A stretch of 38,617 bases of DNA, taken from positions 1 through 38,617 of the forward strand of contig QHSR01000071.1 in NCBI GenBank assembly GCA_003221635.1. Direction: 5' to 3'. How positions within the stretch are numbered: the stretch's first letter is position 1; the number at the start of each line of letters is the position of its first letter. This DNA is from Candidatus Rokuibacteriota bacterium. GTDB lineage: Bacteria; Methylomirabilota; Methylomirabilia; Rokubacteriales; CSP1-6. Shown in pieces: positions 27,974 to 35,784 of the stretch. The notes under the pieces were generated by a model. That model had not been told where the DNA came from, made no database searches, and saw only the letters and a program-made list of their open reading frames with translations. The position numbers were made by a program, and so were the translations under genes.

Positions 27974-28849
27974 ATGCGCTACGGCTTCTATCTTCCGACC
28001 CGCGGTCAGACGGCGACGCCGGAGGCGCTCGAGACGCTGGTGAAGCGTGGCGAGACCCTGGGCTTCGCCTCCGTCATGATCGCCGACCACCTCGTGTTTC
28101 CGGTCACGATCAAGTCCAAGTACCCGTACACGGTTTCGGGCGTCTTTCCGGGGCACGGCGACGCCCTCGATCAGCTCTCGCTGATGGCGTTCATCGCCGC
28201 GAAGACGTCGACGCTGCGCCTGGTCACGAGCGTGATGATCGTGCCGTATCGCAATCCGGTGGTGACGGCGAAGGCGCTGGCGACGATCGCGCCGGAGTTC
28301 GATCGCCGCGGCGCGGTGACCGACGAGTACCTCCGGATCTTCAAGATGCTGTGGACGGAAAGCCCCGCGTCGTTCTCCGGCCGGTTCTACCGCTTCGAGG
28401 CGTTGCGCTGCCAGCCGCAGCCGGTCCAGAAGCCACATCCGCCGATCTGGGTGGGCGGGCATAGCAAGGCGGCGCTGCGTCGGGCGGCGCGACTCGGTGA
28501 CGGCTGGCACCCGGTGGGCGCCAACGCTGCGGTCCCGCTCCCGCCGTCGGAGCTACGCCTGCTCCTCGACGAGCTCTATCGTCTGACCGAGGCCGAGGGG
28601 CGTGATCCCAGGTCGCTGACCATCTCTTACAAAGCGCCGGTCTACGACGTGAACCAGCAGCAGCTCCGGTCGGGCGGCGAGCGACAGCCGTTCTCGTGGA
28701 GCGGACCGCAGATCGCGGACGACATCGCGACCTACGGTCGCCTCGGGGTGAGTGAGCTCGTCTTCGATTTCCGCAGCGAGAGCCTCGCCGAAAGTCTCGA
28801 GCGGATGGAACGCTTCGGCGAGGTGATCCGACAGACCGGCGGCGTATGA
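27974..28849 (+). CDS. Luciferase-like (F420-dependent type) monooxygenase with an internal deletion
   Basis: The family uses reduced F420 or FMN in a TIM barrel. The 291-residue product opens with the typical M-R-Y-G-F-Y-L-P-T-R-G, and later has K-P-H-P-P-I-W-V-G-G-H and G-D-G-W-H-P. Between A-K-A-L-A-T-I (about residue 96) and E-F-D-R-R-G-A-V-T-D-E-Y the conserved segment with L-S-G-G-R and G-V-G-V-G-W is missing, so about 25 codons have been lost in frame near 28285-28300. That segment forms a barrel strand and lines the cofactor pocket, so the protein is probably inactive unless the assembly is wrong. I use ATG 27974, not 27962, because the family starts there. A TATGGT box ends seven bases before it. 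Confidence 0.88.
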   Translation: MRYGFYLPTRGQTATPEALETLVKRGETLGFASVMIADHLVFPVTIKSKYPYTVSGVFPGHGDALDQLSLMAFIAAKTSTLRLVTSVMIVPYRNPVVTAKALATIAPEFDRRGAVTDEYLRIFKMLWTESPASFSGRFYRFEALRCQPQPVQKPHPPIWVGGHSKAALRRAARLGDGWHPVGANAAVPLPPSELRLLLDELYRLTEAEGRDPRSLTISYKAPVYDVNQQQLRSGGERQPFSWSGPQIADDIATYGRLGVSELVFDFRSESLAESLERMERFGEVIRQTGGV

Positions 28850-28881
28850 CGCATCGGCTTCTCTCTCATCGCCCTCGGCCG

Positions 28882-28890
28882 TGATAGGAT
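28882..28890 (+). promoter_or_regulatory. Extended -10 of the selenoprotein candidate
   Basis: TGATAGGAT ends 13 bases before the ATG at 28904, giving a leader of about seven bases without a Shine-Dalgarno sequence. Read-through from the monooxygenase gene 54 bases upstream is also possible. Confidence 0.4.
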
Positions 28891-28903
28891 TTTGGCCGGC
28901 GCG

Positions 28904-29620
28904 ATGACCAGGGTGAGCCGGCTGATCGGCGTCGTGGGTGACTTCGACCCCGCCAATCGCACCCACCGGTTCACGAACGAGGCGCTCGAGCACGTCGGGC
29001 TTCGCTTCGAGTGGGTGCCGACGGACGCGGGCGGCGACTGGGACGAGCGGCTGTCCGGGTACGACGGAATCTGGATCGCGCCCGCGAGCCCGTACCGCAG
29101 CATGGACGGCGCCCTCACGGCCATCCGCTACGCGCGCGAGCGGGGCGTTCCTCTGGTCGGCACCTGAGGCGGCTTCCAGCACGCGATCGTCGAGTTCGCG
29201 CGCAACGTTCTCGGGTTCCGAGACGCCGACCACGCCGAGACGAACCCCAACGCCGAGCGACTCGTCATCACGCCGCTGGCCTGCTCGCTGGTCGGTCAGC
29301 GGCAGCGGATCGTTCTGGTGCCCCGCACTCGGGCCGCCCGGCTCTACGGGTCGGCCTACGCCACCGAGGGCTACTACTGTAACTACGGGGTAAACCCCGA
29401 CTACCGCCTGCGGTTCGAGGCCTGCGGTCTTCGGGTGAGCGGGGTGGGCGACGAGGGCGAGATCAGGATCGTCGAGATTCCCGAGCACCCGTTCTTCGTG
29501 GCCACCCTGTTCCTCCCGCAGGCCCGTTCGACGCCGGCCAGTCCCCATCCCCTGCTGGTGGGCTATGCGGCCGCCGTGGTCGCCTGCCGCGACGCCCGGG
29601 CTCGTCTTTCGGTCACGTAG
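28904..29620 (+). CDS. CTP-synthase-C-terminal-like GATase-fold selenoprotein (TGA read as Sec at residue 88)
   Basis: One continuous frame of 239 codons runs from ATG 28904 to TAG 29620 with a single in-frame TGA at 29165-29167. Both sides belong to one class I glutamine amidotransferase-like domain: I-G-V-V-G-D-F-D and D-G-I-W-I-A-P-A-S-P before the TGA, then G-G-F-Q-H-A-I-V-E-F-A-R, G-Y-Y-C-N-Y-G-V-N-P and E-H-P-F-F-V-A-T after it. The TGA replaces the nucleophilic Cys of G-T-C-G-G-F-Q-H, so it most likely encodes selenocysteine. A SECIS-like hairpin follows at 29179-29203. The catalytic F-H-P-E pair is F-L-P-Q here, so amidotransfer is unlikely. A known family named CTP synthase C-terminal region-related (seleno)protein fits. 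Function is unknown. Ordinary annotation would split it at 29167. Confidence 0.85.
29179..29203 (+). promoter_or_regulatory. Candidate bacterial SECIS element
   Basis: Within the coding sequence, C29182-C29188 pairs with G29192-A29193 and T29196-G29200 around a GTC loop (29189-29191), with a two-base bulge at 29194-29195. Two outer pairs (29179-29180 with 29202-29203) continue below one mismatch. The loop begins with G, and 21 bases separate the TGA from that G, inside the 16-37 range described for bacterial SECIS elements. Confidence 0.6.
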
Positions 29621-29641
29621 ACGAGGGCCGGGCGGCACCCT

Positions 29642-30838
29642 CTAGACGCGCCGCCGACCCAGGAGCACCACCACGGCCGCGGCGATTTCGACGCTCATGC
29701 ACAGGGTGAACGACGTTCGATAGTCACTCGACCAGTCGTGAAGCGCGCCGAGGATCGCGGGTCCGAGAGCGAACGCGATGTGGTTGACGCTCACGACGAG
29801 CGACACCACTCGGCCGAAGTGCTCGGGCGGAAACTCGCGCTGGACGATCAAGGCCGGCAGCGTATTCATGTTCCCCACGCCCAGGCCGAACAGCACACAG
29901 CCGACATAGATCGCTGAGCGTGACTCGACGGCCAGCAAGACCACGATCGCCGCCGCCTGCATCGCGAAGTTCGCACAGGCTACGAGACGCCGATCGACCG
30001 TGTCGACGAAGCTCCCGGTGACGGTCCGGCCGACGATCGCGGCGAGCGTCGTCATGCTGACCACCAAGGCGGCCCCGTGCGCGCCGACGAGCGGGAGGAG
30101 GTACGAGATCTGGTGCGTGAGGAACCCGACCTGCGCCAGGAATCCGAGCGCGAAGGCGGTCGAGATCGTCAGAAAGGCCGGATCGTGAAAGGCGCCCCGC
30201 CGGCTCCACGACGTCGAGACCACCACCACCGCGGGGGCGGCGCTCCCGGGCTCTGCGCCGTCGGGAGGGCATCCGATGGGGCTGCGCCGCAGCACCAGGA
30301 GCGCCGCCGGGATCAGCACCGCCACCATCGCCGCCAGGGCGAGCGCCATTCCTTTCCCGAAGCCGTACCGGGCGATCAGGAACACCAGCAGCGGCGTCAC
30401 GACGACCCCGCCGCAACTCCCGCCGTTCAGGGCCAGGCTGATCGCGAGCCCGCGCTGCTTGTCGAACCACGGTGCCACGATCGCGCTGATCGCCGCGCCG
30501 TTCATCGCCGCCCAACCGACTGACATCCCGACGAAGGCGACGTAGACCTGCCACGGCGACCGCACCAACGTGAGCGCGGCTCCTCCCAGGACCAACGCGT
30601 GACAACCCGCGACGACGACCCATCGCGGCCCGAATCGCCGGATGGCATCCCCGATGAAGGCCGTCCAGACCGCGGCGGCGAGATAGTAGGCCGTCACCGC
30701 CGAGGAGAGGAGACCGATCGGCCAGCCGTGGATGGCATGGAGCGACGCCACGTAGAGGCCCGGGCCGTAGAACCCGAAGCCGAAGCCGCACATGGCGACG
30801 AGAAAAGCGCACGCGACGACGTACCAACCGTAGAACAT
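29642..30838 (-). CDS. Major facilitator superfamily transporter
   Basis: The 398-residue protein is almost entirely hydrophobic, with about twelve transmembrane helices in two six-helix halves joined by a cytoplasmic loop near residues 185-215 (R-R-S-P-I-G-C-P-P...). The N-terminus (M-F-Y-G-W-Y-V-V-A) and motifs such as F-D-K-Q-R-G-L-A-I-S after helix 4 resemble the oxalate/formate and monocarboxylate-like MFS groups common in aerobic soil bacteria. It would be an inner-membrane secondary carrier, perhaps for an organic acid. It is convergent with the selenoprotein candidate (21-base gap) and divergent from the Ada-AlkA gene. Substrate cannot be inferred. Confidence 0.9.
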   Translation of the reverse strand: MFYGWYVVACAFLVAMCGFGFGFYGPGLYVASLHAIHGWPIGLLSSAVTAYYLAAAVWTAFIGDAIRRFGPRWVVVAGCHALVLGGAALTLVRSPWQVYVAFVGMSVGWAAMNGAAISAIVAPWFDKQRGLAISLALNGGSCGGVVVTPLLVFLIARYGFGKGMALALAAMVAVLIPAALLVLRRSPIGCPPDGAEPGSAAPAVVVVSTSWSRRGAFHDPAFLTISTAFALGFLAQVGFLTHQISYLLPLVGAHGAALVVSMTTLAAIVGRTVTGSFVDTVDRRLVACANFAMQAAAIVVLLAVESRSAIYVGCVLFGLGVGNMNTLPALIVQREFPPEHFGRVVSLVVSVNHIAFALGPAILGALHDWSSDYRTSFTLCMSVEIAAAVVVLLGRRRV

Positions 30839-30934
30839 CGGCTCGACTCGAGAGGGTCGCGCACGCCCGCGCGCTGATCTCGCCGTTTTCGGACCTGGTC
30901 GTCACCGCCGATCCCCCGGCCTTCGGGGGCGCCG

Positions 30935-30940
30935 TACAAT
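30935..30940 (+). promoter_or_regulatory. -10 box of the Ada-AlkA gene, leaderless geometry
   Basis: TACAAT ends six bases before the GTG at 30947. A 6-bp GC hairpin (30913-30929, CCCCCG/CGGGGG) occupies the -35 region. Confidence 0.45.
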
Positions 30941-30946
30941 CGGTCC

Positions 30947-32449
30947 GTGCTTGCTCCCGAAGTCTGCGATCGAGCCCGGCTCGCCCGCGACCGGCGGTTC
31001 GACGGGCGCTTCTTCACCGGCGTTCGAACCACGCGGATCTATTGCCGGCCGATCTGTCCGGTGAGACCGGCGCGCTCGGAAAACGTTCGATTCTTTCCGA
31101 CGGCTGCGGCCGCGGAGCTTGCCGGATTCCGCCCGTGTCTGCGCTGCCGCCCCGAAGCTGCGCCCGGATCGCCGGCATGGCGCGGGTCGGCCGCGACCGT
31201 GTCACGAGGTCTCGCCTTGATCGATCGAGGATTCCTCGACGGGCACGACCTCCACGAGCTCGCCGCCGCCCTGGGCATGGGCTCGCGTCACCTCACGCGT
31301 CTGTTCGTGCGCCACTGCGGAGCGCCGCCGGGGACGATGGCTCGAACGCGTCGCGTCCAGGTCGCCAAGCGGCTCCTCGATGAGACGGCACTGCCGGTGA
31401 CGGAGATCGCGCTCGCCGCCGGGTTCTCCAGCCTCCGTCGCTTCAACAGCGCGTTCCGGACCACCTACGGCCGATCCCCGTCGCACGTCCGTCGGCTCAG
31501 GGTCGGCGCGGCCGAGCGGAGCGGCACGATCGCATTACGCCTCTACTATCGACCTCCCTACGACTGGCCGGCGATGCTGCGCGTTCTCTCCGCCGAAGCG
31601 CTTCCCGGAGTGGAATGCGTTCTGGAGCACGAGTACCGCCGGACGATTGCGCTGGACGGGACCCATGGGTGGCTGGTGGTGCGGCGGGCTGGTCACGAGC
31701 ACGGCCTTCACGTGAGTCTGCATCTCGCCGACTTTTCCAGACTGAGGACGGCGATCGATCGCCTTCACACGATGTTCGACCTGAGGGCCGATCCGGTCAG
31801 TATTCGGCGTGCGCTCACCGCCGTGCTCCCGAACGGGAGTGCGCGGGCGCGGTGGGATGGTCCGCGCATTCCTGGCGCCTGGGATGGCTTCGAGGTCGCG
31901 GTCAGAGCCGTCGTCACCCGATACGTGGGCCGAGCCGACACGCAGCGGGTCATGAGCTCTCTGGTGGAGCACTTCGGGCGACCGATCTCCGGGACGGGCC
32001 CTCCGGGTTTGCGCCGTCTGTTCCCGAGCCCTCGCGCGCTGAGTGGAGCGTCGCCGGGGTGGGGCGGCCTGCCCCCGCGGCTCGCGGCGGCGATCCGGCG
32101 TCTCGCCCGCTCCGTCGCGCGTGGCCGGATCACGTTCGATCCCGGCGTCGCGTTCCCCGACCTCGTCGAACGCCTCGTCGCCGAAACCGGGCTGGACCGC
32201 GGCGCGGCCGAGTGGATCGGCATGCGAACGCTCGGAGAGCCTGATGCCGATGTCGCGGCCTGGTTGGGTCTTCCGGACCGCCTGCGGGCCTGGTGGGAGA
32301 GGCGAAGGACGCAGGAGGCCCTTCGGCCGTGGCGCTCGTACGCTGCGCTCTGTCTGACCCGCGGCGTCGAACCGCCGATGGCTCGTCGCCGGTCTACGCG
32401 TTCAGCCGTCGGCGCAGGAAGCCGAGCAGCCCCTGCGGCAGGAAGATGA
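30947..32449 (+). CDS. Ada-AlkA fusion: alkylation-responsive regulator with degenerate glycosylase domain
   Basis: The 500-residue product joins an Ada N-terminal zinc domain (four Cys: C33, C37, C64, C67; one normally accepts methyl from phosphotriesters), an AraC-type DNA-binding domain (about 85-185), and an AlkA-like N-terminal plus HhH-GPD glycosylase domain (about 195-470). Such proteins sense alkylation damage and excise 3-methyladenine. In the glycosylase part the hairpin motif, usually L-P-G-I-G-P-W-T-A, reads G-L-D-R-G-A-A-E. The stretch expected to hold the catalytic Asp (D-A-F-P-x-x-D-L-G-L) reads D-A-D-V-A-A-W-L-G-L, so base excision is doubtful. The GTG start has no ribosome binding site. 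The last 56 bases overlap livM on the other strand, so the tail may be an extension. Confidence 0.9.
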   Translation: MLAPEVCDRARLARDRRFDGRFFTGVRTTRIYCRPICPVRPARSENVRFFPTAAAAELAGFRPCLRCRPEAAPGSPAWRGSAATVSRGLALIDRGFLDGHDLHELAAALGMGSRHLTRLFVRHCGAPPGTMARTRRVQVAKRLLDETALPVTEIALAAGFSSLRRFNSAFRTTYGRSPSHVRRLRVGAAERSGTIALRLYYRPPYDWPAMLRVLSAEALPGVECVLEHEYRRTIALDGTHGWLVVRRAGHEHGLHVSLHLADFSRLRTAIDRLHTMFDLRADPVSIRRALTAVLPNGSARARWDGPRIPGAWDGFEVAVRAVVTRYVGRADTQRVMSSLVEHFGRPISGTGPPGLRRLFPSPRALSGASPGWGGLPPRLAAAIRRLARSVARGRITFDPGVAFPDLVERLVAETGLDRGAAEWIGMRTLGEPDADVAAWLGLPDRLRAWWERRRTQEALRPWRSYAALCLTRGVEPPMARRRSTRSAVGAGSRAAPAAGR

Positions 32450-33368
32450 TCATGATGATGAAGATGACGCCGAGGGGGATCAGGTAGTACTCGGTGAGGA
32501 AGCGCGAGAGCCCCTCGCGCAGGAGCAGGAAGAACGCTGCGCCCGCGAACGGCCCCACCAGTGTGCCCATCCCGCCCATCACGTTGAAGATCACGACCTC
32601 GCCCGACACGACGAAGAAGACGAAGTCGGGCGCGGCGAACTTGTTCTGGAGGGCGTAGAGAACGCCCGACAGCCCCGCGAAGAGGCCGGACAGCATCACC
32701 GCCACGATCTTGTAGCGCTCGACGTGATAGCCGATCGCGCGCGTGCGCGGCTCGTTCTCGCGGATCGACTGGAGCACCATGCCGAACGGCGACTGGGTGA
32801 TCCGCCGGACCAGCAGGTAGGAGAGCAGCACCACCGCCAGCACGAACCAGTGAAAGGTCACGGGCGTGAAGCGGTCGCTCCACAGGCCGGGGATCGTCAG
32901 TCGCGGCTGGCTGAAGGTGAGGCCGTTCTCGCCGCCCGTGACCTCCGTCCAGGTGAAGATGATGACGTAGAAGATCTGCGAGAACACGAGAGTCGAGATC
33001 GCGAAGTAGATATCGCGCAGCCGGGTCGCGAAGTAGGCGACGAAGACGGCCGCGCCGCCGGCGGTGACCAGGCCGTAGAGCAGGCCGAGCCAGAGGCTCG
33101 GCGGCTTCACCGTGAGGAGCGCGGCGGCGGCGCCGTACATGCCGAGGCCGAAAAACGCCGAGTGCCCGAACGAGACCATGCCGGTGTAGCCGATCAGGAT
33201 GTCGGAGGACATCGCCAGGAGCCCCCAGATCAGGATCTCCGTGGCGAAGCGCTGCCAGAACGGTGGAAGCACGAGCGGGGCGACGATCAGGAGCGCGACC
33301 ACGACCGCGAATCCGATCCAGTAGCCGACGGCGGGCGGCCTCGGCCGCGCGGCGGGCGTCGCGGTCAT
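32394..33368 (-). CDS. livM: Branched-chain amino acid-type ABC transporter permease LivM
   Basis: This inner-membrane permease partners LivH in a HAAT-family importer for branched-chain amino acids, amides or aromatic acids. The 324-residue product has about nine to ten transmembrane helices, with the family's G-L-L-A-M-S-S-D-I-L-I-G-Y-T-G-M segment near 50-65 and the EAA-like loop S-I-R-E-N-E-P-R-T-R-A-I-G-Y near 230. The ATG at 33368 overlaps the livH stop by four bases; the longer open frame upstream is the livH shadow. The stop region overlaps the convergent Ada-AlkA gene by 56 bases. It is the last gene of the transporter operon. Confidence 0.94.
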   Translation of the reverse strand: MTATPAARPRPPAVGYWIGFAVVVALLIVAPLVLPPFWQRFATEILIWGLLAMSSDILIGYTGMVSFGHSAFFGLGMYGAAAALLTVKPPSLWLGLLYGLVTAGGAAVFVAYFATRLRDIYFAISTLVFSQIFYVIIFTWTEVTGGENGLTFSQPRLTIPGLWSDRFTPVTFHWFVLAVVLLSYLLVRRITQSPFGMVLQSIRENEPRTRAIGYHVERYKIVAVMLSGLFAGLSGVLYALQNKFAAPDFVFFVVSGEVVIFNVMGGMGTLVGPFAGAAFFLLLREGLSRFLTEYYLIPLGVIFIIMIIFLPQGLLGFLRRRLNA

Positions 33369-34191
33369 TTCGGCGTCGGAACGAAGAGCCCGGTGGGCCG
33401 GAAGAGCATCGTCATGACCAGCACGACGAACGAGACGATCACCGCCTGGGCCGGGCTCACGACGATCGAGGCGTAGCTCTCGAGGAGGCTGACGAAGATC
33501 GAGGCCAGGATCGAGCCGCCGAGGTTGCCCATGCCGCCGACGACGACCACGATGAACGCGCGGAGCGTGAAGTCGAAGCCCATGGTCTGGGTGACCCCGG
33601 CGAACGGACCGAAGAGAACGCCGCTCGCCGCCGCCATCGCCGAGCCGATGGCGAACACCGCGGTGTAGACCAGCGGCACCGGGATTCCCATGGCCTGCGC
33701 CATCACGCGGTCCTGGGTCGTGGCGCGGATCCAGATGCCGTACTTGCCGTATTTCAGGAACAGCCACAGGCCGCCGATGATCAGGCCGGCCAGCACCGCC
33801 GTGGCGACGCGGTACCAGGGATACTGGAGATGGAAGAGCGCACCGACGGGCCCCACTGCCAGAGCGCGTACTTCTGGATCACGAGAGAGACGCCGAACGT
33901 CGCGAGGATCGTCGTCAGCGGGTCGCGTCCGATGAGGGGCCGCAGCGTCGTGATCTGTAGCAGGGCGCCGAGCATGGCGATGACGATCGCCGCGACGACC
34001 AGGGCCAGCCAGTAATTCCCAGTCACGCCCACCACGGAGGCGCCCACGAACGCGCCGAGCATGAGGAGGTCACCGTGGGCGAAGTTGACGATGTCCATGA
34101 TCCCGAAGATGAGCGTGAGGCCCGAGGCGACCATCGCGAGGACCATCCCATTGACCAGGCCGTGGAGCGTCTGGATGATGATCTGGTCCAT
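33365..34191 (-). pseudogene. livH: Permease LivH, frameshifted in a G-run
   Basis: From ATG 34191 the frame encodes a normal LivH N-terminus (M-D-Q-I-I-I-Q-T-L, then S-G-L-T-L-I-F-G-I-M-D-I-V-N-F-A-H-G) as far as A-L-W-Q-W-G-P near 33855. The rest of the permease (R-A-T-T-Q-D-R-V-M-A and G-G-M-G-N-L-G-G-S-I) continues in another frame to the stop at 33365. One extra G in the GGGG tract at about 33853-33856 would restore a 275-residue protein of normal length. Since every other component of the transporter is intact, a homopolymer sequencing or assembly error is more likely than true inactivation. It starts two bases after livF. Confidence 0.85.
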
Positions 34192-34193
34192 GC

Positions 34194-34901
34194 TCAGACC
34201 CCCAGGTATTCGTGAATGACGCGCTGGTCGGCGCGCAGCTCGGCCGCGGAGGCGTGGTGCCGCACGGCGCCCTTTTCCATGATGTAGACGCGCCCGGCCG
34301 CGTCGAGCGTCAGCGGGACGTTCTGCTCCACGAGGAGAATGGCCACGCCGTCCCGGTGAAGCGCGTGCACGATCTCCTGGATCTGGGCGACCATGCGGGG
34401 CATGAGCCCTTCGGTGGGCTCGTCGAGCAGGATGATCTTCGGCTCGAGCATCATCGCGCGCGCGATGGCGAGCATCTGCTGCTCGCCGCCCGACAGCGTC
34501 CCGCCCCCCTGACTGCGCCGCTCTCTCAGGATCGGGAAGTAGCTGTAGACCTTCTCGAGCAGTTGCTCGCGGCGCGCCGGCGCGATTCCGGGCCGGTCGA
34601 GACCCGTGCGGAGATTCTCGAGCACCGTCAGCAGGCGGAAGATCCGACGCTCCTCCGGCACCCACGCGATGCCCAGGCCGGCCAGCCCGTGGGGCGGCAC
34701 GCCGGCCAGGTCCCGTCCGTCGAACGTGATCCGCCCGCTCGTCCGGCGCACCATTCCCATGATCGCCTTGAGCGTCGTGGTCTTGCCCACGCCGTTGCGG
34801 CCGAGCAGGCCGACCACCTCGCCCGCGCGCACCTCGATTGACACGCCGTGCAGGACGTGTGACTTGCCGTAGAGGGCGTCGACGTTCTCGAGGACGAGCA
34901 T
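34194..34901 (-). CDS. livF: ABC transporter ATP-binding protein LivF
   Basis: This is one of the two cytoplasmic ATPases that power the Liv-type importer. The 235-residue product is of normal length and complete: Walker A G-R-N-G-V-G-K-T-T near 34-42, Q-loop region, signature L-S-G-G-E-Q-Q-M near 138-145, Walker B I-I-L-L-D-E-P-T-E-G near 157-166 and the H-loop region, where V-E-Q-N takes the place of a switch His as is normal for LivF. Its ATG shares the A of the livG stop (TGATG), and livH follows after two bases, so translation is coupled. Confidence 0.95.
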   Translation of the reverse strand: MLVLENVDALYGKSHVLHGVSIEVRAGEVVGLLGRNGVGKTTTLKAIMGMVRRTSGRITFDGRDLAGVPPHGLAGLGIAWVPEERRIFRLLTVLENLRTGLDRPGIAPARREQLLEKVYSYFPILRERRSQGGGTLSGGEQQMLAIARAMMLEPKIILLDEPTEGLMPRMVAQIQEIVHALHRDGVAILLVEQNVPLTLDAAGRVYIMEKGAVRHHASAAELRADQRVIHEYLGV

Positions 34902-35656
34902 CAGGTCTTGAGGTAGACCTCTTGGACTCGCGGGTTGGCCTGGATCTCCGCCGGCCGGCCCTCGGCCAGCACCTCGCCGTAGTTCAGGACCGTGATCGTG
35001 TGGGCGAGGCCCATCACGACCTCCATGTCGTGCTCCACGATGAGAATCGTGAGATTCCGGGCGATCCGGCGGACCAGCTCCACCGTCGCGTGGGTCTCGG
35101 CCACGCTCATCCCGGCCGTCGGCTCGTCGAGGCAGAGCAGCTTCGGGACCGTGGCGAGCGCGATGCCGATCTCGAGATTGCGCTGCTCGCCGTGCGAGAG
35201 ATTCGCCGCGAGCTCGTCCTCCTTGCCGGCGAGGCCGACGTCGGCGAGGGCGGTGCGCGCGCTGGCGATCACGTCGGTGTACGCCCGGTGGTGACGCAGC
35301 ATGCTCCAGTTGTGGCGCCGCGACTGGCTGGCGATCCTGACGTTCTCGAGCACGGTGGCGCCCGGCAGGATGTTGGTGATCTGGTAGGAGCGTGCGATCG
35401 CCTTCCGGGAGATGGTGTGGGACGGCAGCCCCGCGATGTCCTCGCCGTTGAACACGATCCGGCCACTCGTCGGCCGGAGCACGCCCGTGAGGCAGTTGAA
35501 GAAGGTCGACTTTCCCGCGCCGTTGGGACCGATGATCGCGCGGATCTCTCCGGCGGGCACGCCGAGGGACACATTGCTGAGGGCCGCCAGCCCGCCGAAG
35601 CGGACCGTCAGCCCCTCCGTCCTGAGAATCGGCGGTTGGGCTGTCAGGGTGGACAC
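34901..35656 (-). CDS. livG: ABC transporter ATP-binding protein LivG
   Basis: This is the second ATPase of the importer. From the GTG at 35656 the product has 251 residues, the usual LivG size. It has Walker A G-P-N-G-A-G-K-S-T, the LivG-type insert between Walker A and the signature, a modified signature L-S-H-G-E-Q-R-N-L (Gly replaced by His, common in this family), Walker B L-L-C-L-D-E-P-T-A-G and switch His in V-E-H-D-M-E. The frame is open to 35743, but those codons lie in a GC hairpin and repeat region. No good ribosome binding site precedes the GTG, so the exact start is uncertain. Confidence 0.92.
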   Translation of the reverse strand: MSTLTAQPPILRTEGLTVRFGGLAALSNVSLGVPAGEIRAIIGPNGAGKSTFFNCLTGVLRPTSGRIVFNGEDIAGLPSHTISRKAIARSYQITNILPGATVLENVRIASQSRRHNWSMLRHHRAYTDVIASARTALADVGLAGKEDELAANLSHGEQRNLEIGIALATVPKLLCLDEPTAGMSVAETHATVELVRRIARNLTILIVEHDMEVVMGLAHTITVLNYGEVLAEGRPAEIQANPRVQEVYLKT

Positions 35657-35672
35657 GCGCGCGACGGAAGCG

Positions 35673-35703
35673 CGGAGCGCCCCGGGTGTCCCGGGGCGCT
35701 CCG
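35673..35703. promoter_or_regulatory. Perfect 14-bp GC hairpin between the binding-protein gene and livG
   Basis: Arms 35673-35686 and 35690-35703 enclose a three-base loop. It lies between the abundant binding-protein gene and the ATPase/permease genes. Such hairpins often stabilise the upstream mRNA and lower expression of downstream transporter genes. No T-run follows on the operon strand. Confidence 0.65.
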
Positions 35704-35730
35704 AACGCCGCGCGGTATGGGGGGCCAGCT

Positions 35731-35784
35731 CGGGCCCCCCCATGTCGCTAGGAGGGCTATCTCGGGGCCCCCCATGTCCCTAGG
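35731..35784. repeat. 22-bp imperfect direct repeats with C6-C7 runs
   Basis: Two copies (35731-35752 and 35763-35784) match at 20 of 22 positions, both containing CCCCCCATGTC and CTAGG. The second copy includes the stop codon of the binding-protein gene. The first copy can also fold with GGGGGGCC just upstream (about 35718-35726). Confidence 0.65.

Noticed and set aside
29165-29167. Plain nonsense mutation or sequencing error at the TGA
   Set aside because: It cannot be excluded, but the stop is TGA rather than TAA or TAG, is exactly at the catalytic Cys, is followed by an intact conserved frame and is paired with a SECIS-like stem, so recoding is preferred.
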